A DNA stretch of 64,000 bases from Dromiciops gliroides. Taxonomy: Eukaryota; Chordata; Mammalia; Microbiotheria; Microbiotheriidae. Positions 32,124 through 43,771 of this stretch are shown piece after piece. The position numbers and the translations under genes were made by a program. The notes beneath the pieces were generated by a model, which worked only from the letters and a program-made list of their open reading frames with translations, was not told the origin of the DNA and did not search any database. Positions within the stretch are counted from its first letter, which is position 1, and each line of letters begins with the position of its first letter. The stretch is taken from assembly GCF_019393635.1 (NCBI RefSeq), contig NC_057863.1:644153306-644217305 (forward strand), in the 5' to 3' direction.

Positions 32124-32957
32124 TGTTTGACATTTTTTAAACAATCAGAGTCTTGAATAAAGGAGTAAATGGCATGCTCATCAGGTTTGCAGATGACACC
32201 TGCAACTAACACACTGGATGACAGAGCCAGGATCCAAAAGATAGGCAGGAGAATTAGACAGAATATGCCTCTGATGAAACTTATCAGAGAACAATGTAAA
32301 GTTTGACATTAAGGTACCCCCCCCAAAAAATAACCTTACAAATATAAGATAGGGAAGGGTGCAACTATTCAGTAGTTATTCTGAAAAAGATCTGGTGGTT
32401 TCATTGGACCACCAACTCAATATGAGTCAACAGTGGGATGCAGCAGCAAAAAAGCTAATGCAATCTTGGGTCACATTAAGGGACACAACTTCCCATAATA
32501 GGGAGGTGACAGGATCAAATGAGATGAGATTTGTCAAGGGCTTAGCAGAGTGCTTGGCACATAGTAAGCAATATATCATCGTTAGCTATTATTCTTCTTC
32601 TTATTAGTCCTCTTCTGAAATATTGTGTTCACTTAAGAGCACGGTTTAAGGACATTGATAAATTGGAGAGCGTCCAGAGGATGGGGGGTGGTGGTGAGGG
32701 GCAACCATGTCTTCAGGTGTCTTGAGGGATTCGACTTGTTCTGCCAGGGTCAAGGCTGGTTGTCAAGAAGTGCTTCCTCCCAACGAGAGCTGTCCACAGG
32801 CAGAGCCCGGGTGATCCCTGTGAGGCATGAACTAGTGGAGATTCTTTCAAATTCTGTGATTCTGTGATGTGGTCCACTACAAATTTAGGTTGTCCTGTCT
32901 TCACTGGGCTTTTGCTGCTTCATGACAAAAATCCTCTTATGCTTCTGTGATTGGTTC

Positions 32958-33102
32958 TTTTTTTTTTTTTTGAGGGGCAATGAGGGTTAAGTGACTTGCC
33001 CAGGGTCGCACAGCTAGTGTCAAGTGTCTGAGACCAGATTTGAACTCAGGTCCTCCTGAATCCAGGGCCGGTGCTTTATCCACTGTGTCACCTAGCTGCC
33101 CC
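32958..33102 (-). mobile_element. WSINE-type SINE
   Basis: T-rich tail then GGCAATGAGGGTTAAGTGAC, ending ACCTAGCTGCCCC. TGTGATTGGTTCTTT flanks both ends (about 32946 and 33103). Confidence 0.9.
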
Positions 33103-33352
33103 TGTGATTGGTTCTTTATTGCGTTTCCCACAAAGACTGCTAGAAGCCTCATCTCTCTCTCTCTCTCTCTCAGGGCAATGAGGGTTAAGAGGAAACCTCA
33201 TCTCTTAAGTCACTTATACCTGCCCCTATCCCATCCTTCTCAGCAGAAAAACTAGCTTCTTCCTTCTATGAAAAATTGGAGGATTTAATCTGTCCCAAAC
33301 TCCCCTTTCTCCTCAGTTCTACATTTTAAGTCACATCAGCTACAACCCATTG

Positions 33353-33497
33353 GTTTTTTTTTCCCTCTTTTTCTGGGCAATGAGGGTTAAATGATTTGTC
33401 CAGGGTCACCCAGCTAATAAATGTCAAGTGTCTGAGGCTGGATTTGAACTCAGGTCCTCCTGAATCCAGGGCTGGTGCTGCGCCACCCAGCTGCCCC
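33353..33497 (-). mobile_element. WSINE-type SINE, 3' part shortened
   Basis: Has CAGGGTCACCCAGCTAATAA and GGATTTGAACTCAGGTCC. The TATCCACTGTG block is missing. TACAACCC flanks both sides. Confidence 0.85.
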
Positions 33498-33499
33498 CT

Positions 33500-33790
33500 T
33501 ACAACCCGTTGTTTTGATCCAGTCTCAGAGGATAAGGTGACCCTTTTCCTCACCAACTACAGCTCCTTTATTTGGGCCCTTAGGTCTATCCCCCCTCCTA
33601 GTTTCCTCTAAATGCCTGCTCCTTCAATCATCCCCTCTCTCTCACCCTGATTTTCAACATCTCCTTATCTATTGGCTCCTTCCCTGTTGCCTATAAATAT
33701 GCTTAGATCTCTTCCATTCTTATTTAAAAAAAATTCACTTGACCCTACAACTCCCTCAAGGTATGATCCTAAATCTCTTCTACCTGTTTC
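33500..33790 (+). repeat. L2 LINE fragment, sense
   Basis: Words such as TTGCCTATAAATATGCTTAG and ACTCCCTCAAGGTATGATCC match the 5' part of L2 ORF2 seen again at 37200-37660. Confidence 0.5.
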
Positions 33791-33864
33791 AGCCTAACTT
33801 CTGCATCAAGAGAAGGACAACTTCCAGGAATAGGAGGGCAGTAGGACCCCCGAAATCTACCCTC

Positions 33865-34075
33865 ATTAAACCTCAACAGGAATATTGTGTTCTGGTCAGT
33901 ATAGCAAGGAAATGGACAAGTGGGAGATGGTCCAGAAGAGGTCAGCCAGACAGCACAGGGCTTTAAGTTCATGACAAATGAGGATCAGCTGAAAGCACTT
34001 TTAGCCTAGAGAAAAGGGGACCTGAGAGCATCAAGTATTTAAGAGAAAGGTCTTGTTCTTTTATTAAAAGTTGAG
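33865..34075 (+). repeat. L3/CR1 fragment
   Basis: Contains AATATTGTGTTCTGGTCAGT, GTCCAGAAGAGGTCAGCCAG and GCATCAAGTATTTAAGAG, paralogous to the 3' half of the copy ending at 32875. Confidence 0.6.
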
Positions 34076-34080
34076 GAGGG

Positions 34081-34862
34081 GGGCGGCTAGGTGGCGCAGT
34101 GGATAAAGCACCGGCCCTGGAGTCAGGAGGGCCTGAGTTCAGATCCGGCCTCGGACACTTGACTTACTAGCTGTGTGACCCTGGGCAAGTCACTTAACCC
34201 CCATTGTCCAGCAAAAAAAAAAAAAAAAGTTGAGGAGGAGGGACAACTAGGTGGCACAGTGGATAGAGCACTGGCCCTGGATTCAGGAGGACCTGAGTTC
34301 AAATCTGGCCTCAGACACTTGATACCTACTAGCTGTGTGATCCTGGGCAAATCACTTAACTCCAATTGCCTTACCAAAAAAAAAAAAAAGTTGAGGGGGC
34401 AGCTAGGTGGCACAGTAGACAGAGCATTGGCCCTGGATTCAGAAAGACCTGAGTTCAAATCTGACCTCAGACACTTGACACTTACTAGCTGCGTGACCCT
34501 GGGCAAGTCACTTAACCCCTGTTGCCCTGCAAAAAAAAAAAAAAAAAGTAAAAAAAAAAGTTGAGAATTGTTCTCATTGCTTTTAATTTTAATTTTTTTT
34601 TTTTTTAGTGAGGCAATTGGGGTTAAGTGACTTGCCCAGGGTCACACAGCTAGTAAGTGTTAAGTGTCTGAGGCCGGATTTGAACTCAGGTACTCATTGC
34701 TTTTAAAAAAATTGTTGGGGGCAGCTGGGTGGCACAGTGGATAAAGCACCGGCCCTGGATTCAGGAGGACCTGAGTTCAAATCCAGCCTTAGACACTTGA
34801 CATTAGCTGTGTGACCCTGGGCAAGTCACTTAACCCTCATTGCCCTGCAAAAAACCAAACCC
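34081..34862 (+). mobile_element. Cluster of four sense WSINE copies and one antisense fragment
   Basis: Sense copies at about 34081-34230, 34239-34391, 34397-34548 and 34707-34862, each with a poly(A) tail followed by a TTGAGG-like join; an antisense partial copy at 34594-34694. The repeated AGTTGAGG at each junction fits serial insertion into the same target. Confidence 0.85.
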
Positions 34863-35439
34863 CCCCCCAAAAAAAAAATTGTTTCTACTGACAGCTTTTG
34901 ATTGGACGTGACATTCTTTTTTGAATATATTCCTCTTTTCTCTCTCACCCATTGAGCCATCCCTCAAACCAGGGTTAAAAAGAAGCTCGACAAAACTAGC
35001 CAACATCTGAACTGTGTCTGACGGTGCCTGAGCTATCCCACAGGCAAGGTTCCCCACCCCTGGAGTGAAGGGAAGCAGGCACTCTTTCTTCTTGCCAAAC
35101 AACAGCCCTTGATTGATTACTCCCACAATCTGCCTCCTCCACTTGTACTTTGAAAAGCTGGAGGAAGTCCCGCCATCCTGTTGATTGGGTCCACTATGAA
35201 TGTATGTTATGGATAGGCCTATAACATAAGAAAGGAGGACTCCCCCGAAGTCCTCACTATTTGAAGTTATAATCATGTAAAGTATGGTGACTTGCTGCAG
35301 CCATATAGAAATCATGCAGTATGAATTTAAATGGGATGTGTTACCTGTACTCACAGGGGCTAGCTGCATTTGATCTCAATGAGGCCCTACCTGCAGCAAG
35401 GAAATCCTTCTACTCCTTCCTGATTACTTCTCCCAGAAG

Positions 35440-36519
35440 GTATTTCACATTGCCTCTATTTTTTATTCATCTGGATTTGCTTTATTGTCTTGGTTTCTCA
35501 GAAAGTCACTGGCTTCCATTTGTTCAATCCTAATTCTTAGGCAGTTATTTCCATCAGAGAGCTTTTGTACCTCCTTTTCCATTTGGCCAATTTGACTTTT
35601 CAAGCTGTTGACTTTTTTCTCATGTCTTTCCTACATCACCCTCATTTCTCTTTCCATTTTTTCCTCTACCTCTCTAACTTTATCTTCAAAGTCCTTTTTG
35701 AGCACCTCTATGGCCTGAGACCAATTCCTATTTTTCTTGGAAGCTTTAGATATAGGGGCCCTGATGTTGACATCTTCCTCTGAGGGTGCCCCTTGGTCTT
35801 CCTTGTTACTGAAGAAATTTTTTATGGTCCTCACCTTTCTCTGTCTGCTCATCTTGCCTTTCTTTTACTAGACTTTTAGCTCCTTAAAGTGAGGCACTGT
35901 TTCCAGGCTGCAGTATCCCAAGCTTAAGAAGTCCCAGGTGGTATGATTTAAGGAGGATCAGGTTCTTCACTTGCCTGGCCTGTTCCCTGGCCCCTAGATG
36001 ACCCCAGACCAACTTGCTAATCAACCAGCTTTGGGTGTTGTGATTGTTAGCTCTGAGGAGCCTGTGCCCCTCCCCCACCTGGGCCACTCCTACTCAAGCC
36101 TACCTCCTGGTTCTCAGCAGGGGTGTAAAATCCCAGTTCTGTCTTAGCACCAGCATAGACCCCTGTAGTCTCCCCCCTGCCCAGGGCTCAGCCCACTCAC
36201 CAGACTGTGAGCTTAGTTCCAGACGACACTGGTGCTTCAGCTGATTCAGAGGCTCTGGGGGTCTCCTTCTCTGGTGAGGCCTTCCTGGGACTGGGTCTGT
36301 GTCAGGGTGTCTGTGGGCTCCACTCCTGTCTCAGCACAGCAGCTCCCTCTTTCTGACCTTCCAGGCTGTTCTTGGTTAGAAGATGATTTCAGCACATTCT
36401 TCTGTGAGTTTTGGTGCTCCAGGCATTTTCCTATGGCATGATTTGGATGTTTTTTGGAGCAATCGTGTCATGAGTTCGGGAGCTCACTGCCTTTCCCCCG
36501 CCATCTTGGCTACCCCTAA
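35440..36519 (-). mobile_element. L1 5' end: 5' UTR plus start of ORF1
   Basis: On the minus strand the element begins with GTAGCCAAGATGGCGG, a YY1-type L1 5' end, at about 36516. About 660 bases of 5' UTR follow, and then ORF1 starts at 35852 (MSRQRKVRTIKNFFS). A coiled-coil-like stretch (KDFEDKVREVEEKME) follows, with a stop after residue 73 and recognisable ORF1 homology for about 60 more codons. Normal L1 copies lose their 5' end; this one lacks its 3' part. Confidence 0.75.
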
Positions 36520-36565
36520 TTACTTCTCTATCCCTCTCCTCACAATGGCTTTTTTTTGGTTTGTT

Positions 36566-36716
36566 TTTTTTTTTTTTTTTTGCAGGGCAATGGGGGTTAA
36601 GTGACTTGCCCAGGGTCACACAGCTAGTAAGTGTCAAGGATCTGAGGCTGGATTTGAACTCAGGTACTCCTGAATCCAGGGCCGGTGCTTTATCCACTGT
36701 GCCACCTAGCTGCATC
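36566..36716 (-). mobile_element. WSINE-type SINE
   Basis: Flanked by CACAATGGC (36541) and CACGATGGC (36722), a nearly perfect target-site duplication. Confidence 0.85.
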
Positions 36717-36783
36717 CCCATCACGATGGCCTTTACAAGCCTTCTTTTTTCCGTTCAAGTCTCCCAGACATCCCCTTTCCTCC

Positions 36784-36820
<37 letters not shown>

Positions 36821-36830
36821 GAGGACCTTT

Positions 36831-36990
36831 GGGGCAGCTCGGTGGCGCATTGGTTAAAGCACCAGCCCTGGATTCAGGAGTACCTGAGTTCAAATCCGGC
36901 CTCAGACACTTGACACTTACTAGCTGTGTGACTCTGGGCAAGTCACTTAACCCCCATTGCCTGCAACGCTCCCCCCCCCAAAAAAAAAAT
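36831..36990 (+). mobile_element. WSINE-type SINE, sense
   Basis: Preceded by a (TC)n run. AAATGAGGACCTTT flanks it at 36818 and 36992, the target-site duplication. Confidence 0.9.
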
Positions 36991-37009
36991 CAAATGAGGA
37001 CCTTTTATT

Positions 37010-37290
37010 TTATTGAGACAATTGAGACCATTCACAGTCAGCTCCTTGTTCTATTCTCTTCATTCACAACACCTTGACATCATCGTCTCATTCTCTACTC
37101 TTTTCCCTTAATTTCTGACAAAGAGGTGGCCTTTCTCCTTGGCAGGGCCCACCCCCTTACACATGCCCTGAATCTCTGTCCCTCCCACCTTCTCCAGAAG
37201 ATCACCTCCACAATCATTTCTCACTTTTTCTGACTTCTTCCCTGCTGCCTTTAAATGTGTCCAAGTCTCATCCATCCTTAAATTGTTATT
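37010..37290 (+). repeat. L2 LINE fragment, sense
   Basis: TGCCTTTAAATGTGTCCAAG and CTCATCCATCCTTAAA match the L2 copy at 33500-33790. It resumes after the SINE at 37596-37770 (ACTCCTAACTAGATCCTACC). Confidence 0.5.
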
Positions 37291-37595
37291 GTTGTTCTTC
37301 ATTCTCAAAGAGGCCCATGGCTTTGGGAAGTGATGTCATGACTTGCAGTGAATTGGATTGAAGTGAGGCAGGGCTGTGCAAAGTCACCAATCTCACTCTC
37401 TCCTCCAGAGCCATCTGGGTCCAGGGGCAAGATAGACATCAGGATGACTGGAGATGGCCCTGGATGTTTGAGGCAATGAGGTTAAGTGACTTGCCCAGGG
37501 TCACATAGCTAATAAGTATCTGAGTTAGGATTTGAACTCAGGTCCTCCTGACTCCAGGGCCAGTGCTCTATCCACTGTGCCACTTAGCTGCCCCA
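37290..37595 (-). mobile_element. Composite SINE: RTE-tailed part fused to WSINE part
   Basis: Starts TTGTTATTGTTGTTCTTCAT, continues GACTTGCAGTGAATTGGATT and GGATGACTGGAGATGGCCCT, then joins a WSINE core at GAGGCAATGAGGTTAAGTG. The same fusion recurs at 58875-59230. Confidence 0.65.
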
Positions 37596-37944
37596 ACCCA
37601 TCCTTAAATACTCCTAACTAGATCCTACCATTCCCTCAAACAAGCTGTCTACACTTGTTGCTTTCACTTTCCCTTCTCTCCCTCCTCAACCCTCTTCATT
37701 GTGGCTTTCAGTTTTATTACTAAAAGGAAGCTACTCTCTTCAAAGTTACCAATGATCTGATCTCTTTTTTAAAAATTGATTTTAGTTTTTCAATGAATGA
37801 AGGTCCACCTTCTCTTCCTCCCATCTCCCTTCTGCCCCCAGTGAAAAATAAAGAAAAACAAAACCCTGAGAACAAATATGTATTATCAAGCAAAACAAAG
37901 TACTGCATTGATCTTGTGCAAATATTTATCATCTCTCCTTTCTC

Positions 37945-38060
37945 CTGGGTTGTATGTATTTATGCATGTATACATACACACATGTATATATGTATGTGTG
38001 TGTACGTATGCACATATATGTATTTGTGTGTGTGTATATGTGTGTGTATAAATCTACACT
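37945..38060. repeat. TATG/TGTA-rich simple repeat
   Basis: Alternating purine-pyrimidine tract of GTAT, ACAC and TGTG words. Confidence 0.85.
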
Positions 38061-38099
38061 CTGAGTCTATCACCTCACTCATCAGGAGATGGGTAGCCT

Positions 38100-38310
38100 G
38101 CTTCATCATGCCTAAAGGCAGCTAAGTGGCCTAGTGAATACAGTCCTGAATTTGGAGCTCCTTATGACCTCATGCAAATCACATCACCTCTGTCAGCCTC
38201 AGTTTCCTCAGACGTTAAATGGGGATAATAATAGCACCTACCTTCCAAAGCTTATGGTGAGGACAAAATGCAATAATATGTGTAAAGTGCTTTGCAGGCC
38301 TTAAGAAGCT
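38100..38310 (+). repeat. Diverged CORE-SINE
   Basis: GGCAGCTAAGTGGCCTAGTG head, CTCAGTTTCCTCAGACG core and GTAAAGTGCTTTGCAGGCCT tail. Confidence 0.65.
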
Positions 38311-38368
38311 CTATGAATGCTTGCTTATCATTTGAAATTGTGGTGGGTCATTATACTGATCAGATCTC

Positions 38369-38544
38369 TGGACTTTTTCTTTCTTCTTCTTCTTCTTCTT
38401 TTTCGCAGGGCAAAGAGGGTTAAATGACTTGCCCAGGGTCACACAGCTAGTAAGTGTCAAGTGTCTGAGGTCACATTTGAACTCAAGTCCTCCTGAATCC
38501 AGGGCCAGTGCTCTATCCACTGTGCCACCTAGCTGCCCCTGGAC

Positions 38545-38641
<97 letters not shown>

Positions 38642-38796
38642 TTTCTTTCAGGTGAGGCAGTTGGGGTTAAGGGACTTGCCCAGGGTCACACAGTTAGTGT
38701 CAAGTGTCTGAGGTCAGATTTGAACTCAGGTCCTCCTGAATCCAGGGCTGGTGCTCTATCCACTGTGCCACCTAGCTGTCCCTGGACTCTTTCTTT
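38369..38796 (-). mobile_element. Two WSINE copies sharing one target site, with (TTTC)n between
   Basis: Antisense SINEs at 38400-38539 and 38649-38782. The motif TGGACTYTTTCTTT occurs three times, at 38369, 38540 and 38783: before the first SINE, between the two, and after the second. Pure (TTTC)n at 38544-38647 sits directly on the middle copy. Confidence 0.85.
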
Positions 38797-39240
38797 ACCT
38801 TAGTTCAGGGCATCACCACTTCTTGACTGGACTATGTCAGTGACCACCTCAGTGGTCCCCTTCCCCTGCTCCAACCCAAGGTCCACACAGTTTTTAAAGG
38901 AATTTTTCTTGAAGTGCAGGTTCTGATCATGTCACTCCCCTACTCACTTAACTCCAGTGGTTCCCTATTACCTATAGAATCAATACCAAGTCTTCGTTTT
39001 GGGATTCAAACGTCTTCATGACCTTGGCCCCTTCCTGCTTCCCAGCTTCATCACACATCACCTCCTTTCACATACCCTAGATTCCAGTCAAACTGGCCTT
39101 CTCCCTCCTTTTTCACACAAGACATTCTCTTTACCGTTTCTAGATCTTTGCCCTGCCTGTTCCCATGCCTGGAATGTTTACCATCCTTCCCCAGTCTCTT
39201 GGACTCTGTCCCAGTGATGGTTCAACGTCAAATGCGATGG
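38790..39240 (+). repeat. L2 LINE 3' half, sense
   Basis: GGTTCTGATCATGTCACTCC, then CCAGTGGTTCCCTATTACCT, GACCTTGGCCCCTTCCTGC and CATGCCTGGAATGTTTACC, in L2 order. Confidence 0.65.
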
Positions 39241-39439
39241 ATCACAGAGGACCAGAGTGCTCAAATAAACAGTCCTTTTAATAAAAACATCCAAGAACTC
39301 TCAGGCAAAAAAAAGGCAGCCCACAAGGCGCTCACTTTACTTACCTATTCACAAAGTTCCATATTTTGGTGTAAACACGGCCTCTCTGTCTTTGGGACCT
39401 TTGCGGAGATGTGTTTAGAAGTAATGGGATCTCTGTGTA

Positions 39440-39725
39440 AAAGACTTAGAACATTTTAGCCAGTTTTTTTAGGGGTATCATTGGAAGTTGCTTTCCAGAA
39501 TGGCTAGACCAATCCACGGGCTCCATTAACAGGGTATTAGTGTGTCTGGCTCCTCCACCCCCTAACACTGGCTATTCCAATGTTTTTTCATCTTTGCCAA
39601 TTTTCTGGGTATGAACTAAAATCTTCCAGGATTATTTTGTCTTACAAGTGATTAAGAGCAATCTTTCATATGGTTGTTAATAGTTTGCAATTTGTCTTTT
39701 GAGAACTGTTTGTGTAGACCCTTTG
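39440..39725 (-). repeat. Antisense L1 3' fragment
   Basis: CCAGAATGGCTAGACCAATC, then GTTGTTAATAGTTTGCAATT and TGTGTAGACCCTTTGATCAC. Confidence 0.6.
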
Positions 39726-40080
39726 ATCACACTCCCTGGGGAGTGACTTTTGGTTTTATGTATTTGTGTTCATTCTCTATATAACCAACCATTTTTGTTG
39801 TTGTTGTTGCTAAAAAACCCAACGACCCTTCCTCTGTCCTTGTCCTTCTTGACCTCCCTGTAGTGCCTAATGCTGCTCATTCCCCCTCCTCCTCAGCTTT
39901 CTCTGCTGAGGTTCTCCCATGGGTCTGGCCATCAAGGACTCTGTCCTGAGCTCTGCCCTTACCTCTTTCTCTCTTTTCTCTCAGGGATCTCATTATTTCT
40001 CATGAAATCAAGTATGGTCTCTGTGTAGATGGCTCCCATTGGCACCCATCCCTCTCTTATTTCTCTCTCTCTCTCTCTCT

Positions 40081-40229
40081 CTTTTTTTTTTTTTGCAGGG
40101 CTATGGGGGTTAAGTGACTTGCCCAGGGTCACACAGCTAGTAAGTGTCAAGTGTCTGAGGCTGGATTTGAACTCAGGTCCTTCTGAATCCAGGGCCTGTG
40201 CTTTATCCACTGCGCCATCTAGCTGCCCT
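40081..40229 (-). mobile_element. WSINE-type SINE
   Basis: T-rich tail after a (CT)n run, GGTTAAGTGACTTGCCCAGG, end CCATCTAGCTGCCCTC. It interrupts L2-like text at 39830-40300. Confidence 0.85.
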
Positions 40230-40299
40230 CTCATTTTTCTCCTGAGTACCAGCACCACATCTCCAGCCCCTTGAGGGACACCTCCTCTTGGATGTCCCC

Positions 40300-40545
40300 A
40301 AATAATAATATTCCTCATTTACATAGGTTTGCAAAGTGCTTTACAAGATCCTCACAGTGACCCTGGTTGGGGGGGTGAGGCTGGTGCCATCATCAGCTCC
40401 ATTTTACAGACAAGGAAACAGAGGCATACAGATTGTTAATGACTTATCTAGAATTACATGGCTCATGAGTGTCTGAGGCTGGATTTAAACTCAGGTTTTC
40501 CTGACTTCAGGCCCTGTACTCTCTCCATTGTGACACTGAGCTGCC
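40300..40545 (-). repeat. Antisense MIR-type SINE
   Basis: TTTGCAAAGTGCTTTACAAG, CATTTTACAGACAAGGAAAC, then CACTGAGCTGCCCC at the end. Confidence 0.7.
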
Positions 40546-41222
40546 CCATTTATTTAGGGAGAAGGCCAGTTTGGTCTGATTGTTGTATGGGTATGATTGT
40601 GCAGTAATGTACACTGAGGCTAGAAGGGTAGATCGGGGCCAGGTGGGGCTTTAAAAGCTAAATAAAGAAGTTGATACATTATCCTAGAGGCCATGGGGGG
40701 GGCCCCCGAAAGTGAGTGAGGAGGGGGGTTGACAAGTTCAGATATGTACTTAAGGAATATATCACTTTGGAAGATGTGAAGAGGAGGGACTGGGGTCAGG
40801 AGAGAGGCTGGGATACCAGTAAGGAGGCTGTCACGATGATCCCAATGAGAGATGATGAGGCCCTGAACCAAGGTGGTGTCTGCATGAGTAGGGAGGAGTC
40901 AGACTTGAGAGATGCTGTGATGGTAGAAATGGCAAGATTTGGCAAATACCTGGATATGGGAGATAGAGGGAGAATGAGGTGTCTAGGATAAAGCCGGGGT
41001 TACAAACTTGGGTGACTGCAAGGACGGAAGTGAGGACATTTGGAAGAAGGGAGGGTTGGGGCTAGGGAAGAGAATGTTTGACACATCCACGGGACATCCA
41101 GTTTGAAATGTTCAACAGGCAGTTGGTGATGTGGACCAAAGCTTAGCCAGAGACTGGGGCTGGCTGAGTGATCTGTGAGTCATTTGTGTAGAGATGATAA
41201 TTAAACCCAAAGAGGTTGAGGA

Positions 41223-41258
<36 letters not shown>

Positions 41259-41289
41259 AAACAGAGAGACACAGAGAGACACACGCAGA

Positions 41290-41331
<42 letters not shown>

Positions 41332-41560
41332 CAGACAGAGAGAGAGAGAGAGAGAAGGAAACAGACAGAAAAGAATCCAGGACAGAGCTTTGGAAAACAC
41401 CCACATTTAGTTGATAAGACTGAGAAGAAGTGATCAGTTAGATAGAAGGAAAAGCAGAAGAGAGGGGGGAGGAGGGGAAGGAGGAGGAGGAGGAAGAAGA
41501 AGAAGAAGAAAAAGAAGAAGAAAGAGAAGAGAAAAGGGGGGAGAGAGAAGTCAAAAGGAG
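41223..41560. repeat. (AC)n/(AG)n and GAA-rich tract
   Basis: Two AC runs separated by AGAGAC units, then GA- and GAAGAA-rich sequence. Confidence 0.9.
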
Positions 41561-41749
41561 AGGGTGGTTGGTGTCCAAGGCAGTAGAGAGAAGGGTGAGG
41601 ACTGAAAAAAACCCATCAAATTGCATAGTGATGAGATCATTGGTAACTTTAGGGAGACCAGTTTCACGAGAGCGATGACCTGTAAAGGAAAGGAGCAAAG
41701 AGTGAGCGAGAGAGAAGGAACTACAGCCAGTGAGAGTATAAAGAAGGAA

Positions 41750-41995
41750 GGAAACGGGAATGAAGTGCCTACTATGCGCCAGGCACTGTGCTGAGCGCTT
41801 TACAGACAGTATCTCACTTGTTTCTCACAACCATCCTGGGAGGTCTGTGTTCTTATTATCCCCATTTTATAGATGAGGAAACTGAGGCAGACAGAGGCAA
41901 AGTAATTTACCTAGGGTAACACCCCTAAGTTAAGTGTCTGAGGTCAGATTTGAACTCAAGACTACTTGACTCCAGGCCCCAGGCTCTATCCAGCT
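41750..41995 (-). repeat. Antisense MIR-type SINE inside L2
   Basis: GTGCCTACTATGCGCCAGGC, TTTATAGATGAGGAAACTGA and GGTCAGATTTGAACTCAAGA. Confidence 0.75.
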
Positions 41996-42779
41996 TTTTC
42001 AAGGATTTTGGCTAAGATAGGGAGGATATAAGTCAAGGAGATGGTAGGGTCTAGTGTAAGGATTTTTTTGTTTTGTTTTGTTTTTGAGGATTTTTTTTTT
42101 AAGGATAGTAGAGACTTGGACATGTTTATAGGCAACACAGAAAGAGACACTCTCTGAGGTTGATGATTGGCTTGGAGGGTGATGATGGAGGTCATCTGCT
42201 GGAGAAGATGGAAGGGTCAGAATCAAAGCCACACATAGAGGGGTTAGCTGTGGCAAAGGGCCACCCCAACACTAGAGACTTTGGAAAAGTGGGAGAGATG
42301 GGGGGGTGATGTCAAGGGGTTGTGAGATAGAGGAGAAAGCTTACAGAGTCATCGTGACTGGACTAAATTTTTTTTTTTTTACCAGTAAAGGAAGATGGGA
42401 GAAGAGATAACATGGATTTATGGTCGATCTGGCCAGTATGGTTGTGCAACCTCTCTTTGCTCAGTACAGAATGTGAGTAGGAGGGGAGGAGGCCGATGGT
42501 GGGAGTCGTACAAGGATGGGGTTGGTTGTGTTTGGATAAGGGAGTGAAGGATTCAATGTCAGGTCGACTATAGGGTTGAGATGGGGAAGGGAGGGAAGTG
42601 AAGTCAGACTTGAGGAAGTGTTTCAGCCTGGAGGGATGGGAGGAGAATGGGTTGGGAGCAGGGTGAGGCCTGCACAGGGAGAGAAGGAAGGATAAGGGAT
42701 TATGGCCAGGAAAGGTGCTGGAGAGAGCACCAACATGAACTCAGTGTGTCCAGAAGATATTTCTTTCCCTATCACTGGC

Positions 42780-42955
42780 TGCTTATTTAATATCTTATGT
42801 TTATTCATCTGTGAATAAATATTGCATCACCCAGAAGAATGGAAGCTTCTTGGGTGGCAGGGACTGTCTCACTTTTGCATTTGTATCCTTAGCAGCTCAG
42901 CAGTTGTCACACAGTAGGTGCTTCATAAATGCTTTCTTGATTGTCAGTCAACTGA
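42780..42955 (+). repeat. L2 LINE 3' terminus, sense
   Basis: GGTGGCAGGGACTGTCTCAC, TTTGTATCCTTAGCAGCTCA, then AGTAGGTGCTTCATAAATGC. A similar short L2 tail is at 43330-43440. The 43000-43320 stretch is unique and unassigned. Confidence 0.7.
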
Positions 42956-43771
42956 TTGATGACAGAGGGGACCTGGAGATCTGGACCTCTTCTAGTCTCC
43001 TGGCTATTGCCATGCCTTGTTCTGTCAGTGTAAGTCAGATGTGAAGGAGAAGGCATGTGGAGCAGACCTCCACCCTTCCATGCCCAGAGCTCCCACCCTG
43101 GGCACCAGCTGTCCAGATTGGTGTTTGTCTTAGTCGCTGACTGCATGCAGTCCCAGGGTCCCTCCGGGATTCTCTTCTCGCTCGGGCATCTTCTCACCCG
43201 ACACCACACCGCTCCATCCCAATGCATTCCAGTTCTGGGATCATAGTCAAACCTCCCATCCCTGCTCCGGGAAAGCACTTCTCACCATCTCTGTAAATTT
43301 CTAAACCCAAATCTCGCCTGTTCCCACTGCCCTGTATGTGTTGTCTCCCCTGTGACAATGGGCAGGTTCTTCACTTTGTTGCACCCTCACCTCTTAGCAC
43401 ACAGTGAGCATTTAATAAAGACCCTTTCTTTCATTCATTCCTGGAGGGCAGGGAGTCTGACGGTGTGTTTGAGTTTATGTATTCATAGCTATATATAGTG
43501 TTCATAGAGTTAGTATATTCATAGTTTCTTGTGGTTCCTTTGCAACTTTATACATTTTATTTGGGCAGGAAATAAAGGCTGTCCCATACCAGACACGCAT
43601 CTAGGACATTTAGTGCCTGTATAGGACTTGGGACATTTTGGAAATACACGAGCTATTACCTTTTGCCCAGACCTGTAATTTCTATTTAGAATTTTATTTT
43701 CCCAAATTACATGTAAAAACAAGTTTTAACAGGGATTTTAATTTTAATTTTTTATTTATTTAATTTATTTT

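Larger units (their letters stand above)
30825..32875 (+). mobile_element. L3/CR1-class LINE fragment with SINE insertions
   Basis: Successive CR1-like words in order: TGATGAATTCAGTCACCTGG, CAGAAGTGATGGCTGAG, GACCCCAGGGAGCTGTGCTT, CAGGTTTGCAGATGACACC, CTGGATGACAGAGCCAGGAT, GATAAATTGGAGAGCGTCCA. Interrupted by antisense SINEs at 31137-31280, 31488-31628 and 31993-32123, and by a MIR-type tail at about 32508-32600. No intact frame. Confidence 0.7.
40600..42760 (-). repeat. Long antisense L2 LINE copy with insertions
   Basis: Order on the plus strand: GGCTTTAAAAGCTAAATAAA, GAGAGATGATGAGGCCCTGA, GACATCCAGTTTGAAATGTT, CAGGCAGTTGGTGATGTGG, then TTTGTGTAGAGATGATAATT. Interrupted by AC/AG repeats (41223-41560) and an antisense MIR (41750-41995). 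No coding potential remains. Confidence 0.6.
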
